A stretch of 64,000 nucleotides of DNA from Fusobacterium mortiferum (GCF_016900045.1 NZ_JACSNP010000004.1:62001-126000); one strand, 5' to 3'. Shown: positions 42,517 to 52,113, numbered from the stretch's first letter. Translations and numbers: made by a program. Notes: generated by a model from the sequence alone, not told the origin.

Positions 42517-43758
42517 TTATTTTTTTATTATCTCAATAGCTTTTTCTAAGCTCATCTCTTCTTGAGTTCTAGCATTAAAATCCTTCAATACTACTACATC
42601 TTTATTCATCTCATCTTCACCAATAATTATACAGTAGTTAACTGCTAATTTATCAGCTTTTTTCATATGAGATTTCATTCCTTTAGAATTAAAATCAACG
42701 AAAGTCTTTATTCCATTATCTCTTAATACTTTAGCTACTTTTAATCCAAACTCTTGAGTAGCCTCTCCTAACCAAGCTACATATACATCTGGATTATTTT
42801 TAGGATAATCTTCAAGAAGCATCATCATTCTCTCTACTCCTGCAGCAAATCCTACAGCTGGTATATCTTTATCTCCTAACTGTTTTAATAGGTTGTCGTA
42901 TCTTCCTCCACCTAATACAGTTCCTTGTGCTCCTAATTTATTAGTTACTATCTCATAAACAGTACTTGAATAGTAATCAAGTCCTCTTACAAGTCTTGAA
43001 TCTTCAACATACTTCACACCAAAAATATCTAAATATCTTTTTACAGTTTCGTAGTGAGCTCTCTCTTCATCATTTAATGAATCTATGATGCTTGGAGCAT
43101 CTTTTGTAAGCTCTTTACACTTATCAACTTTACAATCTAGAACTCTTAGAGGATTTTTCTCCATTCTCATTCTACAATCTTCACAAAGTTCCTCTTTCAT
43201 TGGTTCTAAAAAGTTCAGTAGCATCTCTCTGTACTTAGTACGAGAAGCATTAGTTCCTACAGAGTTTACGTGTACTTCTAAATCTGTAATTCCTAATTTT
43301 TCTAATAGAGAGTAACTCATTGCTATAACTTCAGCATCTAATATAGGTGAGCTCTCTCCTAAAACCTCAACTCCTATTTGGTTAAATTCTCTTTGTCTTC
43401 CAGCTTGAGGTCTCTCATATCTAAACATTGAACCATTGTAGTAGTATTTAGTAACATCCTCTTTTCCATAGATAGCATTTTCTAGGTATGATCTAACAAC
43501 AGAAGCTGTATTCTCTGGTCTTAAAGTCAAACTTCTATCTCCTCTATCCTTAAAAGTGTACATCTCCTTCTCTACTACATCTGTTCCCTCTCCGATTCCT
43601 CTTTTGAATAGGTCAGTCTCTTCAAATATTGGAGTCTTTATAAATGTATATCCATAACTCTCAAATATCTCTTGAGCCATTTTTGAGATATATGTATATT
43701 TTACTGCGTCTTCTCCAAAAATATCCTTTGTTCCTCTAGCAGCTTTTATAAGTTTCAT
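42517..43758 (-). CDS. hisS: Histidyl-tRNA synthetase
   Basis: 413-residue class II enzyme. Opening KAARGTKDIFGEDAVKY is typical of HisRS; motif 2 is MFRYERPQAGRQREFNQIGVE, the HisA peptide is VRGLDYYSSTVYE and motif 3 VGFAAGVERMMMLL. A Cys-rich stretch (CEDCRMRMEKNPLRVLDCK) matches the insertion of bacterial HisRS. C-terminal anticodon-binding domain from about residue 325. ATG 43758 follows GAGGTGAAG. Cotranscription with aspS is the common bacterial arrangement. Confidence 0.96.
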   Translation of the reverse strand: MKLIKAARGTKDIFGEDAVKYTYISKMAQEIFESYGYTFIKTPIFEETDLFKRGIGEGTDVVEKEMYTFKDRGDRSLTLRPENTASVVRSYLENAIYGKEDVTKYYYNGSMFRYERPQAGRQREFNQIGVEVLGESSPILDAEVIAMSYSLLEKLGITDLEVHVNSVGTNASRTKYREMLLNFLEPMKEELCEDCRMRMEKNPLRVLDCKVDKCKELTKDAPSIIDSLNDEERAHYETVKRYLDIFGVKYVEDSRLVRGLDYYSSTVYEIVTNKLGAQGTVLGGGRYDNLLKQLGDKDIPAVGFAAGVERMMMLLEDYPKNNPDVYVAWLGEATQEFGLKVAKVLRDNGIKTFVDFNSKGMKSHMKKADKLAVNYCIIIGEDEMNKDVVVLKDFNARTQEEMSLEKAIEIIKK

Positions 43759-43771
43759 TCCTTCACCTCTT

Positions 43772-45004
43772 TTATTTTCCCCATAATTTTTCTAATTTTT
43801 CTTTTATGAGCTTTTCATTTTTATTATCTCCAGGGATATAATACTCCCTCTTTTTATTACTATACCTTTGTTTTACAAAGTTCCCTTGATAATCATGTGG
43901 ATACAAATAGCCCTTAGGGTTATGACAGATATTTGCTGGTACACTCTCCATATCTCCCTTTTCAATATCCTCTAAAGCCTTATTTATCCCCATATAACAA
44001 GAGTTGCTCTTTGTAGAGATTGAAATATATATTACAGCCTGTGCCAAAACTATTCTAATCTCTGGCATACCTATTCTCTCACTAGCCATCATAGCACTGT
44101 TAGCTATAAGCATAGCCTCTGGATTGGCCATTCCTATATCTTCACTTGCATGAACTACAAGACGTCTAGCTATATACCTTGGGTCCTCTCCACCAGCAAG
44201 TAATCTTCCTAACCAATATAGAGCTGAATCTGGGTCACTCCCTCTCATACTCTTTATCATTGCAGAGATAAGATTGTATTTATCTTCAGCCTTATGATAT
44301 GAAGCCTGCCTTGTTCTAAAAATATCTAATACCTCATCAACCTTTAAATCTGTACAACTATTTTTGTACATCTCTAAATAGTTAAGAGCTATTCTACTAT
44401 CTCCCTGAGATATATCTAGTATACACTCCACTATCTCATCTGGTACATCTTTTAAAGACAGTTTCTCTATGGCTCTTCTTACAATTTTCTCAATATTCTT
44501 TCTCTCCAAAGCCTTAAATTCAAAAATCATAACTCTTGAAAGAAGGGCATTATTAAGTGAATAGTAAGGATTTTCCGTAGTTGCTCCTATTAAAGTGATA
44601 GTTCCATTTTCACAATAAGAGAGAAGTGCGTCCTGTTGCATCTTATTAAATCTGTGTATCTCATCTAAAAAAAGTATTGTCTTTTTTCCATAAAACTCTA
44701 TATTTTTTTTGGCTCTCTCCACTACATCTCTTAAATCGTTCAAAGATGCTGTAGTAGCGTTTAGTGTTTCAAAATTACTGTTGATACTCTTGGATATTAT
44801 CTCCCCTAAAGAGCTCTTTCCACAACCTGGAGGACCATAAAAAATCGAATTAGAGATACTCTGTTTCTCTATAAGTTTTCTAAGAATTCCACCCTCACCT
44901 AAAAGCTTCTCCTGTCCAATAAAGTCATCTAAACTCTGTGGACGCAACTTTACAGCTAAAGGTTTTACCTCTTCATAATTACTTCCAAATAGATTGTTTG
45001 TCAT
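43772..45004 (-). CDS. rarA: Replication-associated recombination protein A
   Basis: AAA+ ATPase related to clamp-loader and RuvB subunits, which acts at stalled replication forks. 410 residues: KLRPQSLDDFIGQEKLLG, Walker A YGPPGCGKSSLG near residue 57, Walker B LFLDEIHRFNKMQQDALL, sensor 1 IGATTENPYYSLNNALLSR. The C-terminal tetramerisation domain includes SALYWLGRLLAGGEDPRYIARRL, a hallmark of RarA/MgsA/WRNIP1. ATG 45004 is immediately followed by an NNLFG sequence that resembles a clamp-interaction peptide (inference). Thirteen bases separate it from hisS. Confidence 0.93.
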   Translation of the reverse strand: MTNNLFGSNYEEVKPLAVKLRPQSLDDFIGQEKLLGEGGILRKLIEKQSISNSIFYGPPGCGKSSLGEIISKSINSNFETLNATTASLNDLRDVVERAKKNIEFYGKKTILFLDEIHRFNKMQQDALLSYCENGTITLIGATTENPYYSLNNALLSRVMIFEFKALERKNIEKIVRRAIEKLSLKDVPDEIVECILDISQGDSRIALNYLEMYKNSCTDLKVDEVLDIFRTRQASYHKAEDKYNLISAMIKSMRGSDPDSALYWLGRLLAGGEDPRYIARRLVVHASEDIGMANPEAMLIANSAMMASERIGMPEIRIVLAQAVIYISISTKSNSCYMGINKALEDIEKGDMESVPANICHNPKGYLYPHDYQGNFVKQRYSNKKREYYIPGDNKNEKLIKEKLEKLWGK

Positions 45005-45020
45005 TTTATCATCTACCTAT

Positions 45021-45048
45021 AAAAAAGACGTATTGGACCCAATACGCC
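45021..45048 (-). terminator. Terminator after secG
   Basis: GACGTATTGG (45027-45036) pairs with CCAATACGCC (45039-45048); on the minus strand six T follow. It lies only ~17 bases before the rarA ATG, so rarA depends on readthrough or an overlapping promoter. Confidence 0.7.
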
Positions 45049-45055
45049 TCTTACT

Positions 45056-45280
45056 CTATTTTACTAAGTATAATAAAAGTGCACTCACGATAAATAGTGT
45101 CGCCACAACTTCTGTTGCTCTAGCTAAAGGTCCTCCATCTTTTGATATTCCAAATACAGTGTTTGATGCTCCTAATCCCATACTTGCAGATGTTCCATGG
45201 CTCCTGTCTGGTTGTATAAGCACTAATACTATTAATGAAATGGCAAAGATAAATAGCAGAACTGTAAATAAAGTTTCCAT
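45056..45280 (-). CDS. secG: Preprotein translocase subunit SecG
   Basis: 74 residues, with two membrane helices (3-22 and 54-72) connected by a Gly/Ser-rich cytoplasmic loop: VLVLIQPDRSHGTSASMGLG, the usual (L)IQ(x)GKGxG-like turn, then TEVVATLFIVSALLLYL. SecG assists SecYE/SecA protein export in the inner membrane. ATG 45280 follows GGAGGAG. Own promoter at 45319-45348 and own terminator, so monocistronic or leaking into rarA. Confidence 0.92.
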   Translation of the reverse strand: METLFTVLLFIFAISLIVLVLIQPDRSHGTSASMGLGASNTVFGISKDGGPLARATEVVATLFIVSALLLYLVK

Positions 45281-45318
45281 ATTACTCCTCCAATAATTTT
45301 CTTTAAATAATCCATTAG

Positions 45319-45348
45319 ATTATACCATAATTACTCAATCTCGGTCAA
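45319..45348 (-). promoter_or_regulatory. Putative secG promoter
   Basis: Minus-strand TTGACC (45348-45343), 18-base spacer, TATAAT (45324-45319). Confidence 0.6.
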
Positions 45349-45352
45349 TAAA

Positions 45353-45377
45353 AAAACGAGGAAAATTCCTCGTTTTT
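45353..45377. terminator. Terminator after rpsO
   Basis: AAAACGAGGAA and TTCCTCGTTTT are perfect 11-bp arms around a three-base loop, ten bases after the rpsO stop, with A/T runs on each side that let it work on the minus strand. Confidence 0.75.
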
Positions 45378-45387
45378 ACTTTTAAAA

Positions 45388-45651
45388 CTATTTTCTGATT
45401 CCTAATCTAGCGATTAAGTTTCTGTATCCTTCTAAGTCTTTCTTAGTTAGGTAAGCAAGTAATCTTTTTCTTTGTCCTACCATTTTTAATAATCCTAATC
45501 TTGAGTGGAAATCTTTCTTGTGAGTTCTTAAGTGCTCAGTTAAGTGGTTGATTTTTTCAGTTAATAGAGCGATTTGTACTTCTGTTGATCCAGTATCTCC
45601 TTCGAATTTTCCAAACTCTTTAATTATTTCTGCTTTACTTCTCATAGCCAT
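45388..45651 (-). CDS. rpsO: 30S ribosomal protein S15
   Basis: 87 residues, the standard S15 length. [36 protein letters not shown] contains the 16S rRNA-binding helix-loop with the conserved GDTGS(T/P)[28 protein letters not shown] is the second signature. Two in-frame ATGs (45651 and 45645) are possible; AGGAGG at about 45668-45663 favours the first. The untranslated leader upstream may allow autoregulation. Confidence 0.97.
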   Translation of the reverse strand: MAMRSKAEIIKEFGKFEGDTGSTEVQIALLTEKINHLTEHLRTHKKDFHSRLGLLKMVGQRKRLLAYLTKKDLEGYRNLIARLGIRK

Positions 45652-45680
45652 TTTAAGTTTCCTCCTAATTATATATTATC

Positions 45681-45720
45681 TAAGCTAAGTAATACGAGGC
45701 TAACCGTAAAACTGAGCTTA
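45681..45720 (-). promoter_or_regulatory. Folded rpsO leader, possible S15 autoregulatory structure
   Basis: On the minus strand TAAGCT (45720-45715) pairs with AGCTTA (45686-45681), and an inner ACG/CGT stem forms below a TTAGCCT loop. S15 controls its own mRNA in several bacteria through different leader folds. This leader is only predicted by eye. Confidence 0.35.
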
Positions 45721-45732
45721 AATTCTTTTGTT

Positions 45733-45761
45733 ATTATAGCATAAAATATCTCTCTTGTAAA
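45733..45761 (-). promoter_or_regulatory. Putative rpsO promoter
   Basis: Minus-strand TTTACA (45761-45756), 17 bases, TATAAT (45738-45733). The transcript would begin about 75 bases before the start codon. Confidence 0.65.
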
Positions 45762-45777
45762 GTAGATATAGATATTT

Positions 45778-47910
45778 TTACTCCTCTATCTCTACATTTC
45801 CCACTTCTGAAATATCCTCTACCTTTTCTACCTCTTCACTTTCAGCTGGAATAGGCTCTCCCTTCATTATAGCTTCAAACTCCTCTCTATTTAGGTGCTC
45901 TCTAGCTAATAGAGCTTTTGCCACAGCATCTAGTTTATCATAGTACTTAGTGATAGTTTCAAGAGTTTCTTTATACATTGTTTGCACAATTTTAAATATC
46001 TCTTCATCTACCTCTTTACCAGTTACATCACTATAATATTTTTGTTGGAAGTAATCTCCCTCTTTAGTATTATCAAGTAAGATTGGTCCAAACTTCTCAT
46101 TCATACCAAATCTTGTAACAATAGCATGAGCTATTGCTGTAGCTCTTTCGATATCGTTACTTGCTCCAGTAGTTATATCTCCAAATACTATTTGCTCCGC
46201 TGCTCTTCCACCATAAAGTATTCTCATCTCATCTAAAAACTCATTTTTAGACTTATAGCTTCTGTCCTCTTCTGGTAAAGCCATTGTATATCCACCAGCC
46301 ATACCTCTTGGAACTATAGATATTTTATGAACAGGGTCTGTATTAGGTAGTGCATAGTGCATTATAGCATGTCCAGCCTCATGATAAGCTGTTATTCTTC
46401 TCTCTTTTTCTATAACTTTTTTAGATTTTCTCTCTGGTCCTATACTTACCTTTTCAGAAGCCTCTTCTAAGTCCTCCATAGTAATCTCTTCTCTATTATC
46501 TCTAGCCGCTAATATTGCTGCTTCATTTAATAGGTTTGCTAAATCAGCTCCAACAAATCCAGGAGTTTTCTTTGCAATAACTCTTAAATCAACATCTTTA
46601 GCTAACTTTTTACCTCTTACATGAACCTTTAAAATAGCCTCTCTTCCATCAATATCTGGGCTATCTACAAAAACTTGTCTATCAAATCTTCCCGGTCTCA
46701 TCAATGCTCTATCTAGAATTTCTGGTCTGTTTGTTGCTGCTAAAACTATTATTGTCTCGTCAGTTCCAAATCCATCCATCTCTACAAGAAGTTGGTTAAG
46801 AGTTTGCTCTCTCTCATCATTTCCTCCACCTTGTCCAGAACCTCTTTTTCTACCTACAGCATCTATCTCATCTATAAAGATTATACATGGAGCATTTTTT
46901 CTAGCCTTACTAAATAGGTCTCTAACTCTTGAAGCTCCTACCCCTACGAACATCTCTACGAATTCAGAACCTGACATACTGAAGAATGGAACTTTTGCCT
47001 CCCCAGCTACAGCCTTTGCAAGTAAAGTTTTACCTGTTCCAGGTGCCCCTAATAAAAGTACCCCTTTAGGTATTCTTGCTCCTATATTCTTAAATTTCTC
47101 AGGCTCTCTTAAGAATTTTACAACCTCTTCTAATTCCACTTTTGCCTCTGTAATTCCAGCAACATCTGCAAAAGTTACCTTAGATACATCTTCTCCGTTC
47201 TCCTTTGCCTTAGATTTTCCTACATTGAAAATTTGTGGTCCTCCACCATTTCCTTTTCCCATCTTGTTCATCATAAATATCCATACCCCAATTAGTAGTA
47301 ACATTGGGAACCAAGATATTAATATATTTAGAAGTAGTGGCATCTGTTGAGGTGCTACAGATTTTATAGTTGCTCCATTTTCCTCAATGATATCAACTAA
47401 TTTAGCATCTCCACCTAGTCTATCAGTTATCATTCTAGCATTGTATACTTCCTTCTCATCAGCTGTATAACCGTAAACATACCCTTCTTTTTCATCTACT
47501 TTTTTAATTTTTCCATCTTTTACAGATTGGACAAATTCACTGTATGATATCTCACTGCTCGGTGTTTTTCCTGTTCCAGATAACATTGATGGTAAAGACA
47601 TTACTAAAGTAATTATGAAAAGCAACATGATGAAACCTTTAAAGTTAAATTTTCCACCTAATTGTTTAAACTTGCTCTCCTCTTCCTTATCCTCTTTATC
47701 ATCTTTTTTCTGAGACATTCCCTCTTTAAGCTTATTTCTTAGCTCCTCTTTTCTCTCTTTTACCTCATCTTCGAACTCTTTTTTTCTCTCTTCATCAACT
47801 TTTGGTTCTTCAGATTTTTTCTCTTCCTCTTTCTCTTCAGTAGGTTTTTCTTTTTCCTTCTCTTCTATTTTTTGATTTTCGTTTTCATCAAATAAATCCT
47901 TGTTGTTCAA
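45778..47910 (-). CDS. ftsH: ATP-dependent zinc metalloprotease FtsH
   Basis: 710 residues. Membrane-anchored AAA+ protease that degrades unneeded membrane and regulatory proteins. Two membrane helices (about 93-112 and 198-216) flank an external domain; Walker A GAPGTGKT, Walker B IIFIDEIDAVG and the SRH RPGRFDRQ follow. The zinc site HEAGH is at residues 510-514. Unusual is the ~90-residue N-terminal cytoplasmic tail made almost only of Glu, Lys and Asp. The start is TTG 47910, placed directly after the tilS stop with AGGAGGA as ribosome site inside the last tilS codons, so translation is coupled. tilS-ftsH is a common bacterial pair. Confidence 0.95.
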   Translation of the reverse strand: MNNKDLFDENENQKIEEKEKEKPTEEKEEEKKSEEPKVDEERKKEFEDEVKERKEELRNKLKEGMSQKKDDKEDKEEESKFKQLGGKFNFKGFIMLLFIITLVMSLPSMLSGTGKTPSSEISYSEFVQSVKDGKIKKVDEKEGYVYGYTADEKEVYNARMITDRLGGDAKLVDIIEENGATIKSVAPQQMPLLLNILISWFPMLLLIGVWIFMMNKMGKGNGGGPQIFNVGKSKAKENGEDVSKVTFADVAGITEAKVELEEVVKFLREPEKFKNIGARIPKGVLLLGAPGTGKTLLAKAVAGEAKVPFFSMSGSEFVEMFVGVGASRVRDLFSKARKNAPCIIFIDEIDAVGRKRGSGQGGGNDEREQTLNQLLVEMDGFGTDETIIVLAATNRPEILDRALMRPGRFDRQVFVDSPDIDGREAILKVHVRGKKLAKDVDLRVIAKKTPGFVGADLANLLNEAAILAARDNREEITMEDLEEASEKVSIGPERKSKKVIEKERRITAYHEAGHAIMHYALPNTDPVHKISIVPRGMAGGYTMALPEEDRSYKSKNEFLDEMRILYGGRAAEQIVFGDITTGASNDIERATAIAHAIVTRFGMNEKFGPILLDNTKEGDYFQQKYYSDVTGKEVDEEIFKIVQTMYKETLETITKYYDKLDAVAKALLAREHLNREEFEAIMKGEPIPAESEEVEKVEDISEVGNVEIEE

Positions 47911-49236
47911 TTATCTTGTCCTCCTCACACTTAATTTTATACATTTGTCCATCAAACTACTATATTTTTCATTTCCTCTAATACCAGCTATCCAGACAAT
48001 GTCATTGTTATAGACTACAAGAGGAATATAATCCCTCTTCTCTTTACCTATTTTTTCATTTATAAAAATATCCTTTAGCTTTTTTTCCCCCTTCATACCT
48101 GTTGGAGTTATCTTATCCCCATCTTTTCTCCCTCTTACCATAAGAGTATCTCCTACTTTGAGATTAGTATAGAAACAATTTCTATTTTGCTCTTTTCTCT
48201 CTGTAAACTCTGCTATTATCTCATACTCTCCATACTCTACTCTACCAGGTATCTCAAATCTAATCTCTTGAATCTCATCTTTTAAAACATTTTTTTTCTC
48301 TACTTTTAATATGTTATACTCTTTTTTTAATATATACTCACTATCAAGTGATATCTCTTGAGTTCCACCCTTTTCCAATATACTTTCAATAAGAGAGATT
48401 TTCTTTCTATTTACTTCTAATCCATATTTATAAAGATAGTTGCTTAAAATTTTACCCCTTATACTCTTAGGAAAACTTGAAATTTCATCTATTTTTATCT
48501 CACTTTGATTAGCAAAGCTCTCTATCTCCTTTTCAATAAAAAGATTATTATCTCTAATCTCCTCTATAAGTGAGAAAATCTTATCTTTAAATTTAGGATT
48601 ATATCTATTTTCAATAAAAGGAATTAAGTCTAGTCTTATACTATTTCTAGTAAACTCATTTTCTAAGTTTGTACTATCTATACAGTAAGCTATACTGTTA
48701 CTATCTAGGTACTCCACTATATCACTCTTATATATCTCAGAGATTGGACGAATATATCTATCTCTTTTAGAAGCTATTCCCTCTAGTCCAGAAAGCCCTG
48801 TTCCCCTTGTCAATCTAAAGAGAAAAGTCTCTATCTGGTCATCTTTATTGTGGGCTAAAGCTATCTTATTGCTGTTAGTTTTCTCCAATACTTCATTGTA
48901 GAAACTGTATCTCCCTTCACGACCAGCCTCTTCCAATGATAGTCCCTTCTCTTTACCAAGAGAGGTAATATCTATCTTTCTTGCAAAGACCTCCAATCCT
49001 CTACTTCTTCCATACTCTATAGAAAAATCCTCATCTCTTTGTGCCTCCTCACCCCTTAACAGATGATTTATATGCACTAAGACAATATTAAAATCCAATT
49101 TTTCTCTTAATTTTAGAAGCATCTCCACTAAGAAAACAGAATCTGGACCTCCAGAAAAACCAACTACTATTCTATCTCCACTCTCTATTAGAGCTTCTTT
49201 TTTATTCTTATTTGCTATCTTTTCAAATAATCTCAT
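47911..49236 (-). CDS. tilS: tRNA(Ile)-lysidine synthetase
   Basis: Converts C34 of tRNA-Ile(CAU) to lysidine so that it reads AUA codons. 441 residues: PP-loop VVGFSGGPDSVFLVEML near residue 24, HINHLLRGEEAQRDE, LAHNKDDQIETFLFRLTRG and PISEIYKSDI, all TilS-specific. A C-terminal TilS domain with GDTLMVRGRKDGDKITP and KLKDIFINEKI binds the tRNA. ATG 49236 is preceded by AAGAGTG, a weak ribosome site. First gene of the tilS-ftsH pair. Confidence 0.94.
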   Translation of the reverse strand: MRLFEKIANKNKKEALIESGDRIVVGFSGGPDSVFLVEMLLKLREKLDFNIVLVHINHLLRGEEAQRDEDFSIEYGRSRGLEVFARKIDITSLGKEKGLSLEEAGREGRYSFYNEVLEKTNSNKIALAHNKDDQIETFLFRLTRGTGLSGLEGIASKRDRYIRPISEIYKSDIVEYLDSNSIAYCIDSTNLENEFTRNSIRLDLIPFIENRYNPKFKDKIFSLIEEIRDNNLFIEKEIESFANQSEIKIDEISSFPKSIRGKILSNYLYKYGLEVNRKKISLIESILEKGGTQEISLDSEYILKKEYNILKVEKKNVLKDEIQEIRFEIPGRVEYGEYEIIAEFTERKEQNRNCFYTNLKVGDTLMVRGRKDGDKITPTGMKGEKKLKDIFINEKIGKEKRDYIPLVVYNNDIVWIAGIRGNEKYSSLMDKCIKLSVRRTR

Positions 49237-49314
49237 AAAATCACTCTTTTCATAAAATTATAACATAAATCAAGGTATTTTTCCAAAGAATTTTATATAT
49301 TTTTTACTTTATTA

Positions 49315-50976
49315 CTATACTAATTTTTTTATCACTTTACTACTTCTATCTCTATAGTCAAAGAACACATATATATCCTCAAATTCCTTAGTAAAAATAT
49401 TGTAGCTAAATCTCTCTAGCTCACTATTTTTATGTCCCTCTCTAATACTCTTATAGTTTCTCTCTCTGATAAGCTCATCATAAAGCTCTCCATCTTTTTC
49501 ACTCTTAAACCACTCTGGATAAAATCCAGTTTTCCCTAACATTAAATAATCATATTTTAAATACTCTACAAATATCTCTCTCTCTTTTAATCCCTTATCT
49601 AAATAGAACTCATATAAAAGTGTAAAAAGAGTACTCTCTTTGTGATTTACTTTTAAATATCCTCTCTTGTCAAAATAATCTGCCACATCTTCATAAAAAG
49701 AGAAAGCACTTTCATAGTGATTCTCTATTATCCATTGTACACTCTCTGGGAATTTCTCTGAATTATAATAAAAATCCAAAACTTTTTCAAGATTTTTTAA
49801 TTTTACCATCTCAGCAAAGCTTATAAACTCATTTGAGAATACCTCATATGGTGGCTTAGAAAAATACTTATATCTATATTTCTCTCTCTCATCATACATC
49901 TTTGTTCCCTTTAAAAGCTTTAAAAATCCAAGTTGTATCATCTCTGGTTTTAATCTATGAACATAATCAAAAGATTCTCTAAACTTATCATAAGTTTCAT
50001 ATGGTAATCCAGCTATTAAATCTAAGTGTAGATGTATATTTCTACTTATTCTTCTAATGTTATGTTCTAACTTCTCCAATTTATTTATTCTTCCAATACT
50101 TTTCATAGCCTGAGCATCTATTGTTTGTACCCCTATTTCAAATTGGAAGTATCCCTTTGGCACTGTCTCTAAAAAATCCAATGTCTCATCATCAAAGATA
50201 TTGGCATTTATCTCAAAGTGAAAAGTTATCCCCTCTCTATAGTTTTCCAATAAAAATCTCCATATTGCCATATACTTCTCTTTACTCAAGTTAAAAGTTC
50301 TATCAACAAATTTTAAAAGCTTTATTGGAGAGTCTATAAATCTCTTTAAGTCCTCCTTTGTTCTATCTATGGAATAATATCTAACACTCTTATCAATAGA
50401 AGACATACAGTAGGAACAATTAAATGGACACCCTCTTGAAGACTCATAATAAAATATCTTTGTTCTATCTTGTAACTCCTCGTCATCATATGGGAATGGA
50501 ATTATATCCAGATTTTCTATTAGAGGCTCTATCCCGTTGTATTTTAGGTTATCTCCCTCTCTATATACAACTCCCTTTACCTCTGATATATCCTTTGTAA
50601 AGAAATTAAGTAAAACCTTTTCTCCCTCTCCCGTAAATATATAATCTATCTCTTGATTTTCTGCCATAATCTTATCCCATTCATAAGATACCTCTGGTCC
50701 TCCTAAGGCTATCTTTACATCTGGAAGTATCTTCTTCAATTCCTTAGTTATTGAAAATACATACTCTTTGTTCCAAATATATGTTGAAAAGATTATCATA
50801 TCTGGTTGTTTTTCAAATAGGTCCTTTATAATATTCATCAACTGATTATTTATATTAGTTTCATATATATCTAATTTTATATCACTATTTTTTTCTACAT
50901 ACTTCTTTAAATATCTTACAGCCACATTTAAGTGCACATATTGACTATTTATTGCAGTTAAAACAATTTTTTTCAT
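49315..50976 (-). CDS. B12-binding-domain radical SAM protein
   Basis: 553 residues. N-terminal Rossmann-like cobalamin-binding domain (about 1-130: VLTAINSQYVHLNVAVRYLKKYV, later ALGGPEVSYEWDKI) but without a clear DxHxxG motif, as in many class B relatives. The radical SAM core begins with the 4Fe-4S motif SSRGCPFNCSYCMSS (CxxxCxxC) near residue 180. Further elements are EINANIFDDETLDFL and LDLIAGLPYETY. The C-terminal ~180 residues resemble the DUF4080 region of this subfamily. The substrate is unknown; related proteins methylate or rearrange metabolites or tRNA. ATG 50976, own unit between tilS and mltG. Confidence 0.85.
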   Translation of the reverse strand: MKKIVLTAINSQYVHLNVAVRYLKKYVEKNSDIKLDIYETNINNQLMNIIKDLFEKQPDMIIFSTYIWNKEYVFSITKELKKILPDVKIALGGPEVSYEWDKIMAENQEIDYIFTGEGEKVLLNFFTKDISEVKGVVYREGDNLKYNGIEPLIENLDIIPFPYDDEELQDRTKIFYYESSRGCPFNCSYCMSSIDKSVRYYSIDRTKEDLKRFIDSPIKLLKFVDRTFNLSKEKYMAIWRFLLENYREGITFHFEINANIFDDETLDFLETVPKGYFQFEIGVQTIDAQAMKSIGRINKLEKLEHNIRRISRNIHLHLDLIAGLPYETYDKFRESFDYVHRLKPEMIQLGFLKLLKGTKMYDEREKYRYKYFSKPPYEVFSNEFISFAEMVKLKNLEKVLDFYYNSEKFPESVQWIIENHYESAFSFYEDVADYFDKRGYLKVNHKESTLFTLLYEFYLDKGLKEREIFVEYLKYDYLMLGKTGFYPEWFKSEKDGELYDELIRERNYKSIREGHKNSELERFSYNIFTKEFEDIYVFFDYRDRSSKVIKKLV

Positions 50977-51006
50977 TATCTACTCCTCAACTATCTCTTT
51001 CTAATT

Positions 51007-51963
51007 TTATCTCTTATTATCCCTTTGAAATTTTAGATGCTCCCTATATGTTCTACTAAAATAATGACTTCCATCTCCCTTTGCCACAAAGAATAGATAA
51101 TCTGTATCAGCTGGATTGTAAGCTGCCTCTACAGAATCTACAGCTGGATTACATATCGGTGCTGGTGGTAACCCCTTATATTTATAAGTATTATATGGTG
51201 AGTCTACCTTTAAATCCTTATAATAAATCCTCTTTTTGCTATAATCAAATACAAAGTTTACTGTTGCATCTGAAGATAGTGTCATTCCCTTTTTCATTCT
51301 ATTGTAGAATACAGATGCCATTATTGGTTTTTCACTCTTTACCATAGCTTCCCTCTCTAGTATAGAAGCCATTATCAATTTTTGATAAAACTCATCTTTA
51401 TTTGAATATTTTTCAACTGGGAATCTCTTTAAAAACTCCTTTAACATCGTCTCTACTAAGATTTTCTCATCATAGCTCTCAGGTAAGAAATATGTTTCTG
51501 GATATAGATACCCTTCAAAATTTCCATCTGGTGTAGGATATGGAAACCACTTACTTGCTTCATTTAATTCTGCATAAAACTCATCTTTTTGTATCTGTCC
51601 AACTTTTTCTAAATGTTCCACAATCTGCTTTATACTAAAACCTTCTGGTATTGTAACCTTTACCATTCTCCCCTTACCAGATTCTAGTATATCTATTATC
51701 TCCTTTAGTGAGTAATTTCCCTCAATATGATATTGTCCAGCTTTTATTCTTTTTCCTCCATCTCTAAATCTTAGATAGATTTTAAATACTAAACTATCTG
51801 ACTTAGAAAGTGGAGCTAAAGATTTCATAAGAGGTTGATTTTTTTCAATTGTAAGGGTTGTATTATACTCCTCTTTTCCTTCAATTTGAAAATATAGGTA
51901 CCCTCCTAACACTATTGATAATAAAACTACTATACCAACTATACTTAAATAGATTTTTTTCAT
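51007..51963 (-). CDS. mltG: Endolytic murein transglycosylase MltG
   Basis: 318 residues from ATG 51963, which follows CAGGAGAAG; the upstream GTG is unlikely. One membrane helix at residues 3-23, then a LysM-like subdomain (KVTIPEGFSIKQIVEHL) and the YceG/MltG catalytic domain: FEGYLYPETYFLPES, ASILEREAMV with the catalytic Glu, and SVFYNRMKKGMTLSSDATVNF; the end SPYNTYKYKGLPPAPICNP is a family hallmark. It cuts nascent glycan strands in the periplasm and terminates their growth. Start is 31 bases... beyond the radical SAM gene start, so the two genes likely form one transcript. Confidence 0.93.
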   Translation of the reverse strand: MKKIYLSIVGIVVLLSIVLGGYLYFQIEGKEEYNTTLTIEKNQPLMKSLAPLSKSDSLVFKIYLRFRDGGKRIKAGQYHIEGNYSLKEIIDILESGKGRMVKVTIPEGFSIKQIVEHLEKVGQIQKDEFYAELNEASKWFPYPTPDGNFEGYLYPETYFLPESYDEKILVETMLKEFLKRFPVEKYSNKDEFYQKLIMASILEREAMVKSEKPIMASVFYNRMKKGMTLSSDATVNFVFDYSKKRIYYKDLKVDSPYNTYKYKGLPPAPICNPAVDSVEAAYNPADTDYLFFVAKGDGSHYFSRTYREHLKFQRDNKR

Positions 51964-52065
51964 TTTCTTCTCCTGTCTCACTCTTATAATTTTTTTACTC
52001 AGTTATTATATCATAATATTTAATATTCTTAAAATAAAAAAAACTAAAATTTTTTCATTTTTTTC

Positions 52066-52094
52066 TTGACTTATTTTTATTATTATGATAATAT
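52066..52094 (+). promoter_or_regulatory. Putative promoter of the tRNA cluster
   Basis: TTGACT (52066-52071) with TAATAT at 52089-52094 (17-base spacer); a perfect TATAAT lies three bases further (52092-52097). About 20 bases before the first tRNA. Confidence 0.55.
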
Positions 52095-52113
52095 AATTTT
52101 TGTGATGAGCAAT

